Below are positions 1 to 10,202 of a stretch of 64,000 bases of DNA, piece by piece. This DNA comes from JAUXFS01 sp963772635. GTDB lineage: Bacteria > Pseudomonadota > Alphaproteobacteria > Rhodospirillales > Defluviicoccaceae. Every line of letters starts with the position of its first letter. Within the stretch, counting starts at the first letter, position 1. The notes under the pieces are model-generated. The model worked only from the letters and a program-made list of their open reading frames with translations, was not told the origin of the DNA and searched no databases. Where the stretch lies: assembly GCA_963772635.1 (NCBI GenBank), contig CAVYYK010000051.1, positions 1 through 64,000 on the forward strand, in the 5' to 3' direction. Position numbers and translations under genes: made by a program.

Positions 1-69
1 ACGTCGCACCTCGTAGCGGCCGGTGCACCGGGTGCTCGTCGAGGCAAGCGCGGCCATCGCGGCCGCACC

Positions 70-98
70 TTGACTTTTCTGGTTTGTAGGTATATATT
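70..98 (+). promoter_or_regulatory. sigma70-type promoter of the terminase-like gene
   Basis: TTGACT (70-75) and TATATT (93-98) are separated by exactly 17 bp, close to the housekeeping consensus. The AT-rich stretch around it stands out from the GC-rich flanks. Transcription would start near 105, about 35 nt before the ATG at 139. Seen directly; activity is inferred. Confidence 0.6.
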
Positions 99-138
99 CC
101 TTTATATATCTTCTCATTCCCATAGAGGCAAGCGATTT

Positions 139-615
139 ATGAAACCGTTGAGATCGAGGCAGGAGCGGTTCTGTCGGAAGTTCGTCGAGCTGGCCAACCC
201 GACGGTGGCGGCGCGGGCGGCGGGGTATGCGCCGAAAACGGCGAGCAACGCCGGCTATCGGCTGATCCGCCATCCGCGGATCGTTCGACGGATCGCCGAA
301 ATCGAGGCGGAGAAGGGGGAATCCTGCTGCGACAGCCGGGACGTGCTGCTCGGCAAGCTGGAGACCGTGTTCCGGCACGCCATCGTCGACCACCAGTTCG
401 CCACCGCCGCCCGCGCCGTCGACCTGCAGGCGCGGCTGCGCGGGTTCATCGGCCCGAGCGCCGCCCTGGCCAACACCCGCTCGGACCGGGAGGACGACGA
501 CTGGACCGGCGCGGCATCGGCCAACGGCGGTCGGCGGCGCGGCCCGGTGTTCGGCGATATCGGCCGCCTGCACCGTGGCGAACCCGTTCTTGACGAGTTT
601 TCCGGGAACATTTGA
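139..615 (+). CDS. orphan terminase small-subunit-like DNA-binding protein
   Basis: The 158-residue product opens with RQERFCRKFVEL, then NPTVAARAAGYA and a helix ending in IRHPRIVRRIAEIE. This is the N-terminal helix-turn-helix pattern of phage terminase small subunits (Terminase_2 type), which recognise packaging sites. The remaining 60 residues are Arg/Gly/Asp-rich and probably disordered. No large terminase, portal, capsid or integrase gene is present nearby, so this is a solitary copy, either a prophage remnant or a domesticated DNA-binding protein. I chose the ATG at 139 because the possible upstream TTG at 70 lies inside the promoter. Its 3' end (TTGACGAGTT at 590) contains one copy of the decamer that repeats downstream. 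The domain is recognised with moderate certainty; the function is unknown. Confidence 0.6.
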   Translation: MKPLRSRQERFCRKFVELANPTVAARAAGYAPKTASNAGYRLIRHPRIVRRIAEIEAEKGESCCDSRDVLLGKLETVFRHAIVDHQFATAARAVDLQARLRGFIGPSAALANTRSDREDDDWTGAASANGGRRRGPVFGDIGRLHRGEPVLDEFSGNI

Positions 616-641
616 CGAGTTTTGACGAGTTTTGACGAGTT
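590..641 (+). repeat. 10-bp direct repeats, cluster 1 (TTGACGAGTT)
   Basis: TTGACGAGTT occurs at 590-599 (inside the end of the terminase-like gene) and then three times head to tail at 612-621, 622-631 and 632-641. The 10-bp period is about one helical turn, so a bound protein would meet each unit on the same face. The copies stand on both sides of the stop codon at 613-615. Confidence 0.75.
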
Positions 642-648
642 TCGGTGC

Positions 649-705
649 CGAGCCGCAACGATTTTCCGCGGCGTGTTTTGTTTTATTTCAAGGGGTTGCG
701 GCTCG
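649..705. repeat. 11-bp inverted repeat
   Basis: CGAGCCGCAAC (649-659) and GTTGCGGCTCG (695-705) are perfect reverse complements around a 35-bp AT-rich spacer. They could form a cruciform or a paired operator, and they lie between the two decamer clusters. No T-tract follows on either strand, so a terminator is unlikely. Confidence 0.6.
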
Positions 706-766
706 TTGCGGGAGCGAAACGAAGGGTTATTCAAAAGTCAACGATATCAATGGGTTGGATGCGGTT

Positions 767-793
767 TTGACGAGTTTTGACGAGTTTTGACGA
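767..793 (+). repeat. 10-bp direct repeats, cluster 2
   Basis: TTGACGAGTT recurs at 767-776 and 777-786, followed by a degenerate copy, TTGACGA, at 787-793. Same orientation and same 10-bp phase as cluster 1, about 125 bp further on. Confidence 0.7.
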
Positions 794-990
794 TGATTCC
801 GACGTTTTTCCGGATCGTTTTAAATCAAGAACTTGGGCGATTTGACCGGACCCATATCGTCAGAAATCTCCCACCGGTGTACTCGGGTATCCCACGCGCC
901 GGCTCGGTAAGCGGTTATGCCGCGGGAAGGACGAACGTCGATCGCGAAGAAAAGGTGGGCGGCCCGCGGTGAAGCGAACTGCCCGAGGGG

Positions 991-1398
991 TCAGGGACCG
1001 CTCCAGTGGCTGAGACCGCGGGCGATGATCGCGATCATCACCCCCCAGGCGACGACGAGAAGGACCCGGCAGACGGTTTCGAACGCGCCGTCACCGTCCG
1101 CCCTGGCGGCGCGCGGCGGCAGGCCGAACCGGGTGGGGTCGAGAACGCCCTGGGTATTCTGGCGCAGGACCTCGCGGGCGAACTGGCGCACCCACATCGG
1201 CGCCTGATGGGCGAACAGGTAGCGCATGAACGGCCGCTCCAACTCGGCCTCGCTGGCATCGCGGCCGAACCAGTGGGCGAAGGCCAGCCGGAACAGCTTG
1301 ATCTCCCGCACGTTCAGCACATCGCACGCCGTGACGACATCGCGGACGTCGGGGGTAGGGAGGGGATCGTATTTCCGTAACAGACCGGCAAACGTCAT
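991..1398 (-). CDS. hypothetical protein with C-terminal membrane segment
   Basis: A 135-residue protein starting MTFAGLLRKYDPLPTP from the ATG at 1398. The middle is rich in aromatic and charged residues (LFRLAFAHWFGRD, RYLFAHQAPMWVRQFAREVL) and looks helical. Residues of about 112-130 (VCRVLLVVAWGVMIAIIARG) form one transmembrane helix, so it is probably tail-anchored in the inner membrane. The open frame extends upstream to 1533, but that part is Arg/Ser-rich and unlike coding sequence. I do not recognise the family. It stands alone, about 120 bp before the next gene on this strand. Confidence 0.5.
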   Translation of the reverse strand: MTFAGLLRKYDPLPTPDVRDVVTACDVLNVREIKLFRLAFAHWFGRDASEAELERPFMRYLFAHQAPMWVRQFAREVLRQNTQGVLDPTRFGLPPRAARADGDGAFETVCRVLLVVAWGVMIAIIARGLSHWSGP

Positions 1399-1519
1399 GG
1401 GCGGACAGCTCCAACGAGAGCGTGAACCGAGCCTATTTGTTACACTTGGGTCCTTTGTCGCGAGAATCAACCCGGCCGCCCGTCGGCAGCTGATTTTCCA
1501 CCGTCTATACCAACGGCGT

Positions 1520-2809
1520 TCAAGCGCGGACATCGCGGACGGGAAGCAGGAGCGCCATGCCGACGACGAAGAACGCCAACACCGTCGCCAGGCCGGCGCG
1601 CTGACTGCCGGCGAGCGCGGTGACCCAGCCGAACGCCGCCGGGCCGACGAACGCGGTGGCCTTGCCCGACAGGGCGTAGAGGCCGAACATTTCGGTCGAC
1701 AGTTCCACGGGCACCATCCGCGCCATCAGCGAGCGGCTGGCCGACTGGGCGGGACCGAAAAACAGGCCAAGCAGCAGGGCGAACACCCAGAACAGGGTCT
1801 TGCTCTCGACCACCAGGAGGATCGCACCGAGCACGGTGAGCGCCGAGACGGCGATCAGGATGGTGCGCTTGGCGCCGATCCGGTCGTCCACCCAGCCGAA
1901 CCCGAAGGCGCCGATGCCGGCGGTGACGTTCATGGCGATGCCGAACATCATCACCTCATCGAAGTCCATGCCGAAGGTCACCCCAGCATAGATGCCACCG
2001 ACGCTGAACAGAGTATTGAGCCCGTCGGTGTAGATCATCCGGGCAACCAGAAACAGGGCGATCTGGCGGTATTCGCGGATCCGGCGGAAGGTGCCGATCA
2101 GGGTGGCGAGGCCCCGGCGCACCGCCCCGGCCATCGGCAGGCCGGCACCCGGCGCGTCGGGAGTGATCAGGAAGAACGGTACCGAGAACACCGCGAACCA
2201 GCCGGCGACCAGCAGCACCGTCGCCCGCACTTCCTCGAGAGTATCCTTGTCGAGATCGAACGGCGCAGTTTCCGGCTGCACCAGGACGACCAGGGCGATC
2301 ACCAGGCACACCATGCCGCCGGCGTAGCCCAGCCCCCAGCCCCAGCCGGACCATCGACCGATCATCTCGCGCGGCGCCAGCGCCGGCAGCATCGCGTTGT
2401 AGAAGACGATGCCGGTTTCGAAGGCGAAGTTGGCGATGGCGGCGAACACCAGCGCCCAGACGACATCGGTTGTTTGCGGCCGCGCGAACCACAGCATCGC
2501 GGTGGCGGCGACGCACAGGACGGTGAACGCCAGCACCCACGGCTTGCGGCGTCCGGCGCTGTCGGCAATGGCCCCGAGGATCGGACCGGCCACCGCCACC
2601 GCCAGCGCCGACAGGCTCATCGCATAGGCCCACTGGCTGGTGCCGGTCAGCTCGTCGACGGCAACAGCCTTGGTGAAGTAGGTGGCGAACACGAAGGTGG
2701 TGACGAGCGCGGGAAAGGCGGAATTGGCCCAGTCGTAAAAGCACCACGCGTAGAGCGCCGAGCGTCCGGCTTTCGGCACTCCATCACCCCCGGCGTCCTC
2801 CACGAACAC
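1520..2809 (-). CDS. MFS transporter, UMF1/Atg22-like
   Basis: A 429-residue integral membrane protein of about 12 hydrophobic segments. The opening ALYAWCFYDWANSAF is the hallmark of the UMF1 (Atg22-like) branch of the major facilitator superfamily. The usual cytoplasmic motif appears as DSAGRRKPWV and DDRIGAKRT. Some relatives are proposed amino-acid or peptide exporters; the substrate here is unknown. The GTG start (2809) shares its G with the TAG stop of the glutamate dehydrogenase gene upstream, which suggests translational coupling; GTGs at 2803 and 2779 are alternatives. Coupling to an amino-acid catabolic gene would fit an amino-acid related substrate, but that is inference. Confidence 0.85.
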   Translation of the reverse strand: MFVEDAGGDGVPKAGRSALYAWCFYDWANSAFPALVTTFVFATYFTKAVAVDELTGTSQWAYAMSLSALAVAVAGPILGAIADSAGRRKPWVLAFTVLCVAATAMLWFARPQTTDVVWALVFAAIANFAFETGIVFYNAMLPALAPREMIGRWSGWGWGLGYAGGMVCLVIALVVLVQPETAPFDLDKDTLEEVRATVLLVAGWFAVFSVPFFLITPDAPGAGLPMAGAVRRGLATLIGTFRRIREYRQIALFLVARMIYTDGLNTLFSVGGIYAGVTFGMDFDEVMMFGIAMNVTAGIGAFGFGWVDDRIGAKRTILIAVSALTVLGAILLVVESKTLFWVFALLLGLFFGPAQSASRSLMARMVPVELSTEMFGLYALSGKATAFVGPAAFGWVTALAGSQRAGLATVLAFFVVGMALLLPVRDVRA

Positions 2810-5800
2810 TAGCCGTCGGTCAGGGCGCCCAGTTGCCGGCTGGCCACGGTCAGCATCGAGAGATCGACCGCGCTGGCGGCTTCCAGCTCGCCGAGCAGCG
2901 CCCGGCTGCGATCGACCGCCGGCCGGCAGGTGGCGCTCCACGCCTCGATCGCCCCGTCGGTGGTCTTGCCCGCGGCATCGAGGACCCTTAGCGTCACGTC
3001 GCGCTGATGGGCGTAGAGCTCCTCGACGACCGCGGCGAGCGCCAGCTTCTGCCAGTAGCTGCCGGCGGCGAGCTTCTCGGCCTGATAGCGGAGCCAACCG
3101 AAGCCGAGATGATCGCCGACGGCGAAGTAGAGCGTGGCCACCTCCTCGGCGGCGACACCGCGGGCGGCGGCGATGCGCACGATGTCGCAGGCCGACGGCA
3201 GCACGATCATGTAGGCGATCCGGCTGGCCAACTCCTCGGGAACGCCGTCGTCCCGGTAGCGGCCGACGCGGTGGAGGATGCGGCTGTTCATGTCTTCGGT
3301 GAGCACGGTATCGATCTTGCCGGCGAGCGCGGCGACGGGCGCGCCGAAGTTGGCGATGTTGGCCGTGATGTCGAGGGGACTGCCGCCGTTGCGCAGGAAC
3401 CACAGCGTCCCCCGCTCGATCAGCCGCTGGGTCTCGCGCTGCAACGTGGTCTGCACGGCGGCCGGCACCTGGTTGTCGAGAACCTCGATCCGCTCCCAAG
3501 CCTCGCGCACCTGGAACACGTCGCGGCTGATGATGTAGGCCCGCGCGATATCCACCGCCGGCATCCCGGTCTTCTCGGCGATCTCGGTGACGAAGGTGCC
3601 GCCGACCCGATTGACCAGGCTGTTGGTGATCGAGGTGGCGATCAGTTCGCGACGCAGCCGGTGTCCGTCGATCCGGTGCTTGAACTTGCGCTGCAGCGGC
3701 GACGGGAAATAGCGGACCACGTCCTCCGCCAGGTGGCGGTCGTCGGGAAGATCCGAGGCGAGAAACTCGTCGTAGAGCCAGAGCTTGCAGTAGGCGAACA
3801 GCACCGAGATCTCCGAGCGGGTAAGGCCCTGCCGGGCCGCGGCCCGTTCGGCGAGTTCCTCGTCGTTGGGGAGGAACTCGACGGTACGGTTCAGCCGGCC
3901 CTGGCGCTCGAAGGTGCGCATCAGACGGCTCTGGTTGTCCATCGCGTCGAGGCCTTCTGCCTCGACCAGGGAGATCGCCTGGCTCTGCAAGTAGTTGTCG
4001 CGAAGCACCAGGTCGCCCACCTCGTCGGTCATCTTGACCAGCAAGGCATCGCGCTGCTTGGCGGTCATGTCGCCATCGGTGACCGACGCATTGAGCAGGA
4101 TCTTGATGTTGACTTCGTGGTCGGAACAGTCGACGCCGGCCGAATTGTCGATGAAGTCGGTGTTCAGACGTCCACCGCCCAGCGCATATTCGATCCGGCC
4201 GAACTGGGTAATACCGAGATTGGCGCCTTCGCCCAGCACCTTGCAGCGCAGATCGGCGCCGTCGACCCGCAACGCGTCGTTGGCGCGGTCGCCGACGTCG
4301 GCATTGGATTCGCGACCGCCCTTGACGTAGGTGCCGATACCGCCAAACCACAGAAGGTCGACCTCGGCCTTGAGCAGGACACGCATGAGTTCAGCGGGGG
4401 GCAGAGCGTCGGCCTCGATGGCGAACCGCTGCCGGATCTCGGGCGAAAGCTTCAGCGATTTGGCGCGGCGGTCGAACACGCCGCCGCCTTTCGAAATCAG
4501 ACTTGCGTTGTAGTCGCTCCACGACGAGCGCGGCAGGTCGAACATCCGCTTGCGTTCGGCGAAGCTCGCCGCGGGGTCGGGATCGGGGTCGATGAAGATG
4601 TGCAGATGATTGAACGCCGCCAACAACTTGATGTGCGGCGACAGCAACAAGCCGTTGCCGAACACGTCGCCGGACATGTCGCCGACGCCGACGACGGTGA
4701 AATCCTCCGATTGGGTGTCGACCCCCATCTCGCGGAAGTGGCGCTTGACGCACTCCCAGGCGCCGCGCGCGGTGATCCCCATCTTCTTGTGGTCGTAACC
4801 TTGGCTGCCGCCGGAAGCGAAGGCGTCGGCAAGCCAGAAACCGTAGTCGGCCGAAACCCCGTTGGCGATGTCGGAAAAGGTGGCGGTTCCCTTGTCCGCG
4901 GCGACCACCAGGTAGGGGTCGTCGTCGTCGCGGCGGACGACGTCGACCGGCGGCACCACCTCGCCACTGACGATATTGTCGGTGATGTCGAGGAGGCCGC
5001 GCATGAGGGTCTTGTAGCACTCGATGCCCTCCGCCAGGAGGGCTTCGCGATCCCCCGATTCCGGCGGCCGCTTGACCACGAAGCCGCCCTTGGACCCGAC
5101 CGGCACGATGACCACGTTCTTGACCTGTTGCGCCTTCATCAGGCCGAGGATCTCGGTGCGGAAGTCCTCGCGCCGGTCCGACCAGCGGATGCCGCCGCGG
5201 GCGACCTTGCCGCCGCGCAGGTGAATGCCTTCCATCCGCGGGGAATAGACGGATACCTCGACCATCGGCCTGGGCAGCGGCAATTCCTCGATCCGCCGAC
5301 TGTCGAGCTTGAACGACAGATACGGTTTGACACCGCCGTCCGCGGACTTCTGGAAGAAGTTGGTCCGCAACGTCGAATCGATGGCGTTGAAGAAGCGTCT
5401 GATGATCCGATCCTCGTCGGCGCTCTCCACCTTTTCGAGACCGGCGGCGATCTCCGCGCGAATCCGGCCGGCGCGCTCCTCCGCGTCGTCCTGGCCGGCC
5501 GGATCGAACAGGGTGATGAACAGCTCGACGAGCCGCCGGGCGAGTTTCGGGTTGTTGATCAGCGTCTGCTGCATGTAGTTCTGCGAGAAGGCGATTCCGG
5601 CCTGGCGCAGGTACTTGCAGTAGGCGCGGACGATGACGACCTCGCGGCTCGACAACCCGGCGTCGAGCACCAGGCTGTTGAACCGGTCGCTCTCCACCTC
5701 GCCCCGCCAGACGCCGAGGAGGGTCTCCTGGAAGTTGTCGCGGACGGCACCGAGGTCGACCGTCGCACCACTCCGGGTTTCCAGTCCGAAATCGTGGATC

Positions 5801-7643
5801 ATCACCTTTCGGCGGCCGTCGGTCCGCACGCGAACGACATGGGGTTCCTCGTCGATGACCCTCAGCCCCATGTGCTCGAGCAGCGGCAACGCCTGCGAAA
5901 GAATGATCGGCGCATCCGGGTGGTACGCCTTCAACCGCATCCGGTTCTCGGCCGCGTCGAACGGGCGGTACAGGGTCATGCCGAGGGTGCCGGTGCCCAG
6001 CGTCTCTTCGACCTTGTCGACGTCGGCGACCGCTTCCTCGGCGTTGAACCGATCCTGATAGCCCGGTGGAAAGCCTTCGCCGTAGCGGTGGGCCAGCTTG
6101 TTGCCAAGCTCCTCGCCGCGGGCGGCGATCAGCGCGTCCTTGAGGTTGTCCGACCAGGTGCGCGCGGCGTCGACGATCTCCGACTCGAGCACAGAGGCAT
6201 CATAGTCGGGGATTTGCCCCGGCTTCGTCCGGATGATCATGTAAAGCCGCGCCAGCGGCGAATCCCCCGACTGACCGTAGTGGGAGGTGACCTCGCCGGC
6301 CAACGCCCTTTCCAGGATGGTCTGAATGGCACGCCGGAGCGCGGTCGAGTAGCGGTCGCGCGGGACGTAGACGAGGCAGGTGACGAAACGTTCGAAATCG
6401 TCGCGCCGAACGAACAATGCCACCCGCTGGCGGTCCTGGAGGTGGAGGATGCCGAGGCCGGTCTTGAGCAGATGGTCTTCCGATACCTGAAACAGCTCGT
6501 CGCGGGGAAAGGTTTCGACGATGTTCAGCCAGCGCCTTGCCGTCATGACTTTTCAGGTCGAACCCGGCGCGGCTGATGACGTTCTCGAGCTTGCGGCGCA
6601 ACATCGGGATGTCGCGCGGGCTGCGGTTATAGGCAACGGAGGCGAACAGGCCGATGAACAGATGGAGGCCGACGACCCGGCCCTCGCCATCGACGCCCTT
6701 GACGCCGATGAAGTCCATCAGCACCGGACGGTGGATCGTCGACTTGCGGTTGGTCTTGGTGACCATCAGCAGGTCGGGACGGGAAACAAAGGCGCGAACC
6801 GCCGGCGGCATCGACGCCAGATGGCGGAGTTCGTCGAACACGATGAATTCGGGATCGCGCAGCAATCCGAGACCCGATTCGGGAACCACGGCGACCGTCG
6901 CGTCGGCGCCTACGCCTTCGAAATGATACGCCCGGTAACCGAGCAGCGTGAAGTGATTCTGGTAGATCCATTGCAGGAACGCGCGAGCTTCTGTCACTTC
7001 GCCTTCCGGCACCCCGCCTACGGCGTCCAAGTCGTCGATGCAGCTCGTTCACTTTGCCGCGCATCGGCTGCCAGTCTTCCACGGCCGCGCGCACGTCCGC
7101 CAGAACCCCCTCGACACCGGCGGCGATCTCTCCCAGGACCGCGCCGGATTGGTGGGTCACCTGAAAGTGCATGAACGACTCGGCGCTCGCGCCCTCCACG
7201 TCCGCATCCGGTTCGACGGTTCCGAGTGCCTTGCCGCTGTTGTCCCTATGCACACGTACGACAGGGTGGATGACCAGGTGCACGGTGAGGTCGCGGCGGT
7301 TGAGCTCGGCGGTCACCGAGGCGACCAGGAACGGCATGTCGTCGGTGACGACCTCGACGACCGTGTGCTCGCACCGCCAACCGTGTTCGTCGAGCCTGGG
7401 ATTGTAGACGCGGACGCTGGGGACGCCGGGGCTTCGCTGGGAGGCGAGGCGCCAGTGGGCAAAGGCGGCGCCGAACAGATTGTCGGGGGTTTCACCGAAA
7501 ATGTCCCGGGGTGGGACGTTGGCGTAGTAGCGGCGGATGAAGCCGGAAACGACCGCCGCCTGTTCCTTGCCGAGCCGCCGTTCGGCGGTTTCGACAACCT
7601 TGTCGATCTGATCGGCCTTGTGGATCTCGGTGATGCGCGGCAT
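2809..7643 (-). CDS. gdhB: NAD-specific glutamate dehydrogenase, large type (two frame breaks)
   Basis: The coding information is spread over three frames: 7643 to about 7038, then to about 6530, then to 2809. Joined, they give about 1,610 residues, the normal size of the 180-kDa bacterial NAD-GDH that oxidises glutamate to 2-oxoglutarate and ammonia. The N-terminal regulatory region is followed by FETPRDELF-like sequence (here ETFPRDELFQVSEDHLL) and by the catalytic core with VPVGSKGGFVVK, GVGDMSGDVFGNG and WFGGIGTYVK. Each break needs removal of a single base: near 7038 after NELH (the frame continues as IDDLDAVGGVP), and near 6530, where CTGGCTGAAC should read CTGCTGAAC. This looks like sequencing error rather than decay, because the protein is otherwise intact. 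The ATG at 7643 has the upstream GGGAGGG ribosome site. It ends coupled to the MFS gene. Confidence 0.93.
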
Positions 7644-7786
7644 CGCTCGCCCTCCCTTGGTGTCGCTTTATGATTGACTGCAAGGCTATCAGGATCGGAT
7701 CGATTTTGAAACACCCCGACGGCGACCGCGAAGCCGCGGCGACGGCGGCGCGAGCGCAAGGACTGCTATGGAATATTCGGGAAAAA

Positions 7787-7861
7787 TGGAGCGGGCGAAG
7801 GGATTCGAACCCTCGACTTCAACCTTGGCAAGGTTGCGCTCTACCCCTGAGCTACGCCCGC
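7787..7861 (-). tRNA. tRNA-Gly (GCC)
   Basis: The minus strand gives a cloverleaf with acceptor stem GCGGGCG/CGCCCGC, D-arm GTAGCTCAGGGGTAGAGC, anticodon loop CTTGCCAAG (anticodon GCC) and T-arm GAGGGTTCGAATCCCTT. Discriminator T and a genomically encoded CCA lie at the 3' end (7787-7790). Length is 75 nt. Confidence 0.97.
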
Positions 7862-8003
7862 AAAAACGCCGGACCGGCGAATGAACGCAGATATTACGGG
7901 AAGAAGTCCGGTTTGCAAGGATCATTGTTGGTGTCGTCGTTGGTGTCGTCTCCGGCAATCCGGCCCTTGAGCAACCCTTGCCCGCCGCGGTAATGTCCGC
8001 GCC

Positions 8004-8493
8004 ATGCCCGCGACCGAGCAAGATCTGTTCGCCCGCCTGTCCGAACTCGGCATCGAAGACCGAGACCGTCCGCCATCCGGCCGTGTTCACCGTGGAGGAG
8101 AGCAAGGCGCTACGCGGCGATCTGCCGGGCGGTCACACCAAGAACCTGTTCCTCAAGGACAAGAAGGGCGCGCTGTGGCTGGTGGTGGCGTTGGAGGATC
8201 GGCCCGTCGACATGAAGGATCTGCGCCGACGGATCGGCTCGGCGCCGCTGTCGTTCGGCCGCCCCGAGCTTCTCAAGGAGGTTCTCGGCATCGACCCGGG
8301 GTCGGTGACGCCGTTCGCGGTGATCAACGATACCGAAAACCGGGTCAATGTGGTGCTCGATGCGGAGATGATGTCGTTTCAGGCGCTCAACTTCCATCCG
8401 CTGACCAATACCGCGACCACGTCGGTGACGCCGGAAGGCCTGGCCGCGTTCATCCGATCCTGTGGGCATGAACCCGCGGTGGTGGCGTTATGA
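8004..8493 (+). CDS. proX: ProX/YbaK-type Ala-tRNA(Pro) deacylase (frame break)
   Basis: A freestanding trans-editing domain that hydrolyses alanine wrongly attached to tRNA-Pro. It begins MPATEQDLFARLSELGI from the ATG at 8004. Near 8061 the frame must drop one base, after which it reads TETVRHPAVFTVEESKALRG and continues to the end. The typical core is visible: the GGHTKNLFLKDKKG segment with its active-site lysine region, LSFGRPELLKEVLGIDPGSVTPFAV, and FHPLTNTATTSV, about 163 residues in all. A reading frame from 7978 gives an uninterrupted product but with an unrelated N-terminus, so I prefer the broken gene. It lies downstream of the tRNA-Gly gene on the opposite strand. Confidence 0.88.
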
Positions 8494-8576
8494 ATGGCGA
8501 TCGGTTAGACCTTGAGCAACTCGATCCGATCCGCCATCTATGAGGTGGGTATTGTGACCTCCATGGCAGCGTGACA

Positions 8577-9498
8577 ATGGCACTGATTATCGATTCCAAC
8601 GGTTCCACCGCCGCGGCGACGGCATCACCCGGCGACCTGATCAAGGAAACGGACACCAACGGCTTTCGCGTCGACGTCATCGAAGCGTCGATGCAGGTTC
8701 CGGTGATCGTCGATTTCTGGGCGCCGTGGTGCGGTCCGTGCAAGCAGCTGGGGCCGATGCTCGAGAAGCTGGTGCGTCAGGCCGGGGGACGGGTGCGGTT
8801 GGCGAAGATCAACATCGACGAGAACCAGAACCTCGCCGCCCAATTGCGCATTCAGTCCGTTCCCACCGTCTACGCCTTCCACCAAGGTCAAGCGGTCGAC
8901 GGCTTTGTCGGCGCCCAACCCGAAAGCAAATTGCGGGCGTTTATCGACAAACTCACCAGCGGCGCCCAGGCGCCCGTGGAGGAGATGTTGGATGTCGGCC
9001 AGCAGGCGCTCGACGCCGGCGACGCCGAGACCGCGGCATCGGCGTTTTCGAGCGCTCTTGCCGAGGATCCCGGCAACCCCAAGGCCGTTGCCGGTCTGAT
9101 CCGCAGCCGGATCGCGCTCGGTGATGTCGCCGGCGGCGCGCAAGCAGGTCAACCAGCTTCCTCCCGAGCTCGTCGCCAAATCCGATGTGGCCGCGGCGAT
9201 CACCGCCGTCGAGCTGGCGGAACAGAGCCGCGAGACGGGCGATATCGCCGAACTCCGCGATCGCGCGGCCGCCAACCCCGAGGACCGGCAAGCCCGCTTC
9301 GATCTGGCGTTGGCGCTGTTCGGCAACGGGCGGGCCGAGGCGGCGATCGACGAGTTGCTGCAGCTGGTGCGCCTCGATCGCGACTGGAACGAACAGGCCG
9401 CCCGCAACCAGCTGGTCAAGATATTCGACGCCCTGGGACCGACGAACCCGCTGACCACGAGTTCCCGGCGCCGGTTGTCGTCGATCCTGTTCTCATGA
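8577..9498 (+). CDS. ybbN: YbbN/CnoX-type thioredoxin-TPR co-chaperone (frame break)
   Basis: An N-terminal thioredoxin fold with intact WCGPC (about residues 51-55) is followed by TPR-like helices (VGQQALDAGDAETAASAFSS; then FDLALALFGNGRAEAAIDEL). This is the architecture of YbbN/CnoX, a holdase that passes oxidatively damaged clients to DnaK and GroEL. Unlike E. coli YbbN, the full CxxC is kept, so redox activity is possible. One extra base near 9128 (GCCGGCGGCGCGC) breaks the frame: upstream reads RSRIALGDVAG, downstream reads ARKQVNQLPPELVAKSD. A GTG at 8571 is an alternative start. The last bases overlap the next gene as ATGA. Confidence 0.9.
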
Positions 9499-10166
9499 GC
9501 GGCGTGATCCCCGACGACCGCTTGGCGCACCTGCCGGCGGAACTGCCGATCTTTCCGTTGCCGGGTGTGTTGTTGCTGCCGCACGGACACCTGCCTCTGC
9601 ATATCTTCGAGCCCCGCTACCTCAACATGGTCGAGCACGTCCTGGGCGGCAGCCGCATGCTCGGAATGATTCAGCCCAGCGAATCGGTACCGCATCCGGT
9701 TCCGGACGGTGCGGAGATCTATCGAACCGGCTGCGCCGGCCGCATCATTTCGTTCGCGGAGACCGACGATGGTGGCTATCTGATCACTTTGCGCGGCGTC
9801 TGCCGCTTCCGGATCGTCGAGGAGCTGCCGCCGGTGGAGGGCTATCGCAGGGTCTCTCCGGATTTCGCGCCTTTTGATCGCGACTTGGAGGAACCGGCGG
9901 ACAACCGCATAGACCGGGGACGATTGATCGATGCCGCACGGGTCTACCTTCACTTCCGGGATGCCACCACCGATTGGTCGGCGGTGGAGTCCGCCTCCGA
10001 TCAGATGCTGGTCAACTCCCTCGCGATGATGTGTCCGTTCGAGCCGCGCGAGAAACAGGCGTTGTTGGAATGCACCGATTTCGCCGAGCAAAGTGATATG
10101 TTGATCACGTTACTGGAGATGGCTGTTCACGAGGCCGAACCGTCCGCCAATCGGGCACGCCATTAA
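9495..10166 (+). CDS. LON substrate-binding domain protein
   Basis: A 223-residue protein resembling only the N-terminal domain of Lon protease (LPIFPLPGVLLLPHGHLPL, then IFEPRYLNMVE, RGVCRFRI and EKQALLE). There is no AAA or protease domain. Such freestanding domains are common in alphaproteobacteria next to a YbbN gene; their role is unknown, with substrate recruitment in protein quality control a reasonable guess. Its ATG (9495) overlaps the ybbN stop, suggesting an operon with ybbN and possibly the two small genes that follow. Confidence 0.88.
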   Translation: MSGVIPDDRLAHLPAELPIFPLPGVLLLPHGHLPLHIFEPRYLNMVEHVLGGSRMLGMIQPSESVPHPVPDGAEIYRTGCAGRIISFAETDDGGYLITLRGVCRFRIVEELPPVEGYRRVSPDFAPFDRDLEEPADNRIDRGRLIDAARVYLHFRDATTDWSAVESASDQMLVNSLAMMCPFEPREKQALLECTDFAEQSDMLITLLEMAVHEAEPSANRARH

Positions 10167-10202
10167 TCGAAAGAAACCTCTTTGCGACTGCCGTAACCCC
10201 TC

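Larger units (their letters stand above)
616..990. other. gene-free stretch with repeats
   Basis: No convincing coding region. It holds the rest of decamer cluster 1, an 11-bp inverted repeat (649-659 / 695-705), decamer cluster 2 (767-793) and then unremarkable sequence. The short open frames here have no recognisable protein features. The AT content at 660-830 is higher than in the flanks. Confidence 0.6.

Noticed and set aside
40..133. GAGGCAAGCG at 40-49 and again at 124-133
   Set aside because: Only two short copies with unrelated flanks; could be chance.
787..972. Small frame starting in decamer cluster 2
   Set aside because: Begins inside the repeats, has no domain, no convincing ribosome site and no coding signature.
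1226..2812. 528-codon plus-strand frame opposite the MFS gene
   Set aside because: Composition dominated by Arg, His, Glu and Gln, typical of a reversed membrane-protein gene.
3007..6576. 1,189-codon open frame on the plus strand opposite gdhB
   Set aside because: Mirror frame of a GC-rich gene; composition is Asp/Gly/Arg/Val-rich without domains, and the opposite strand encodes a clear glutamate dehydrogenase.
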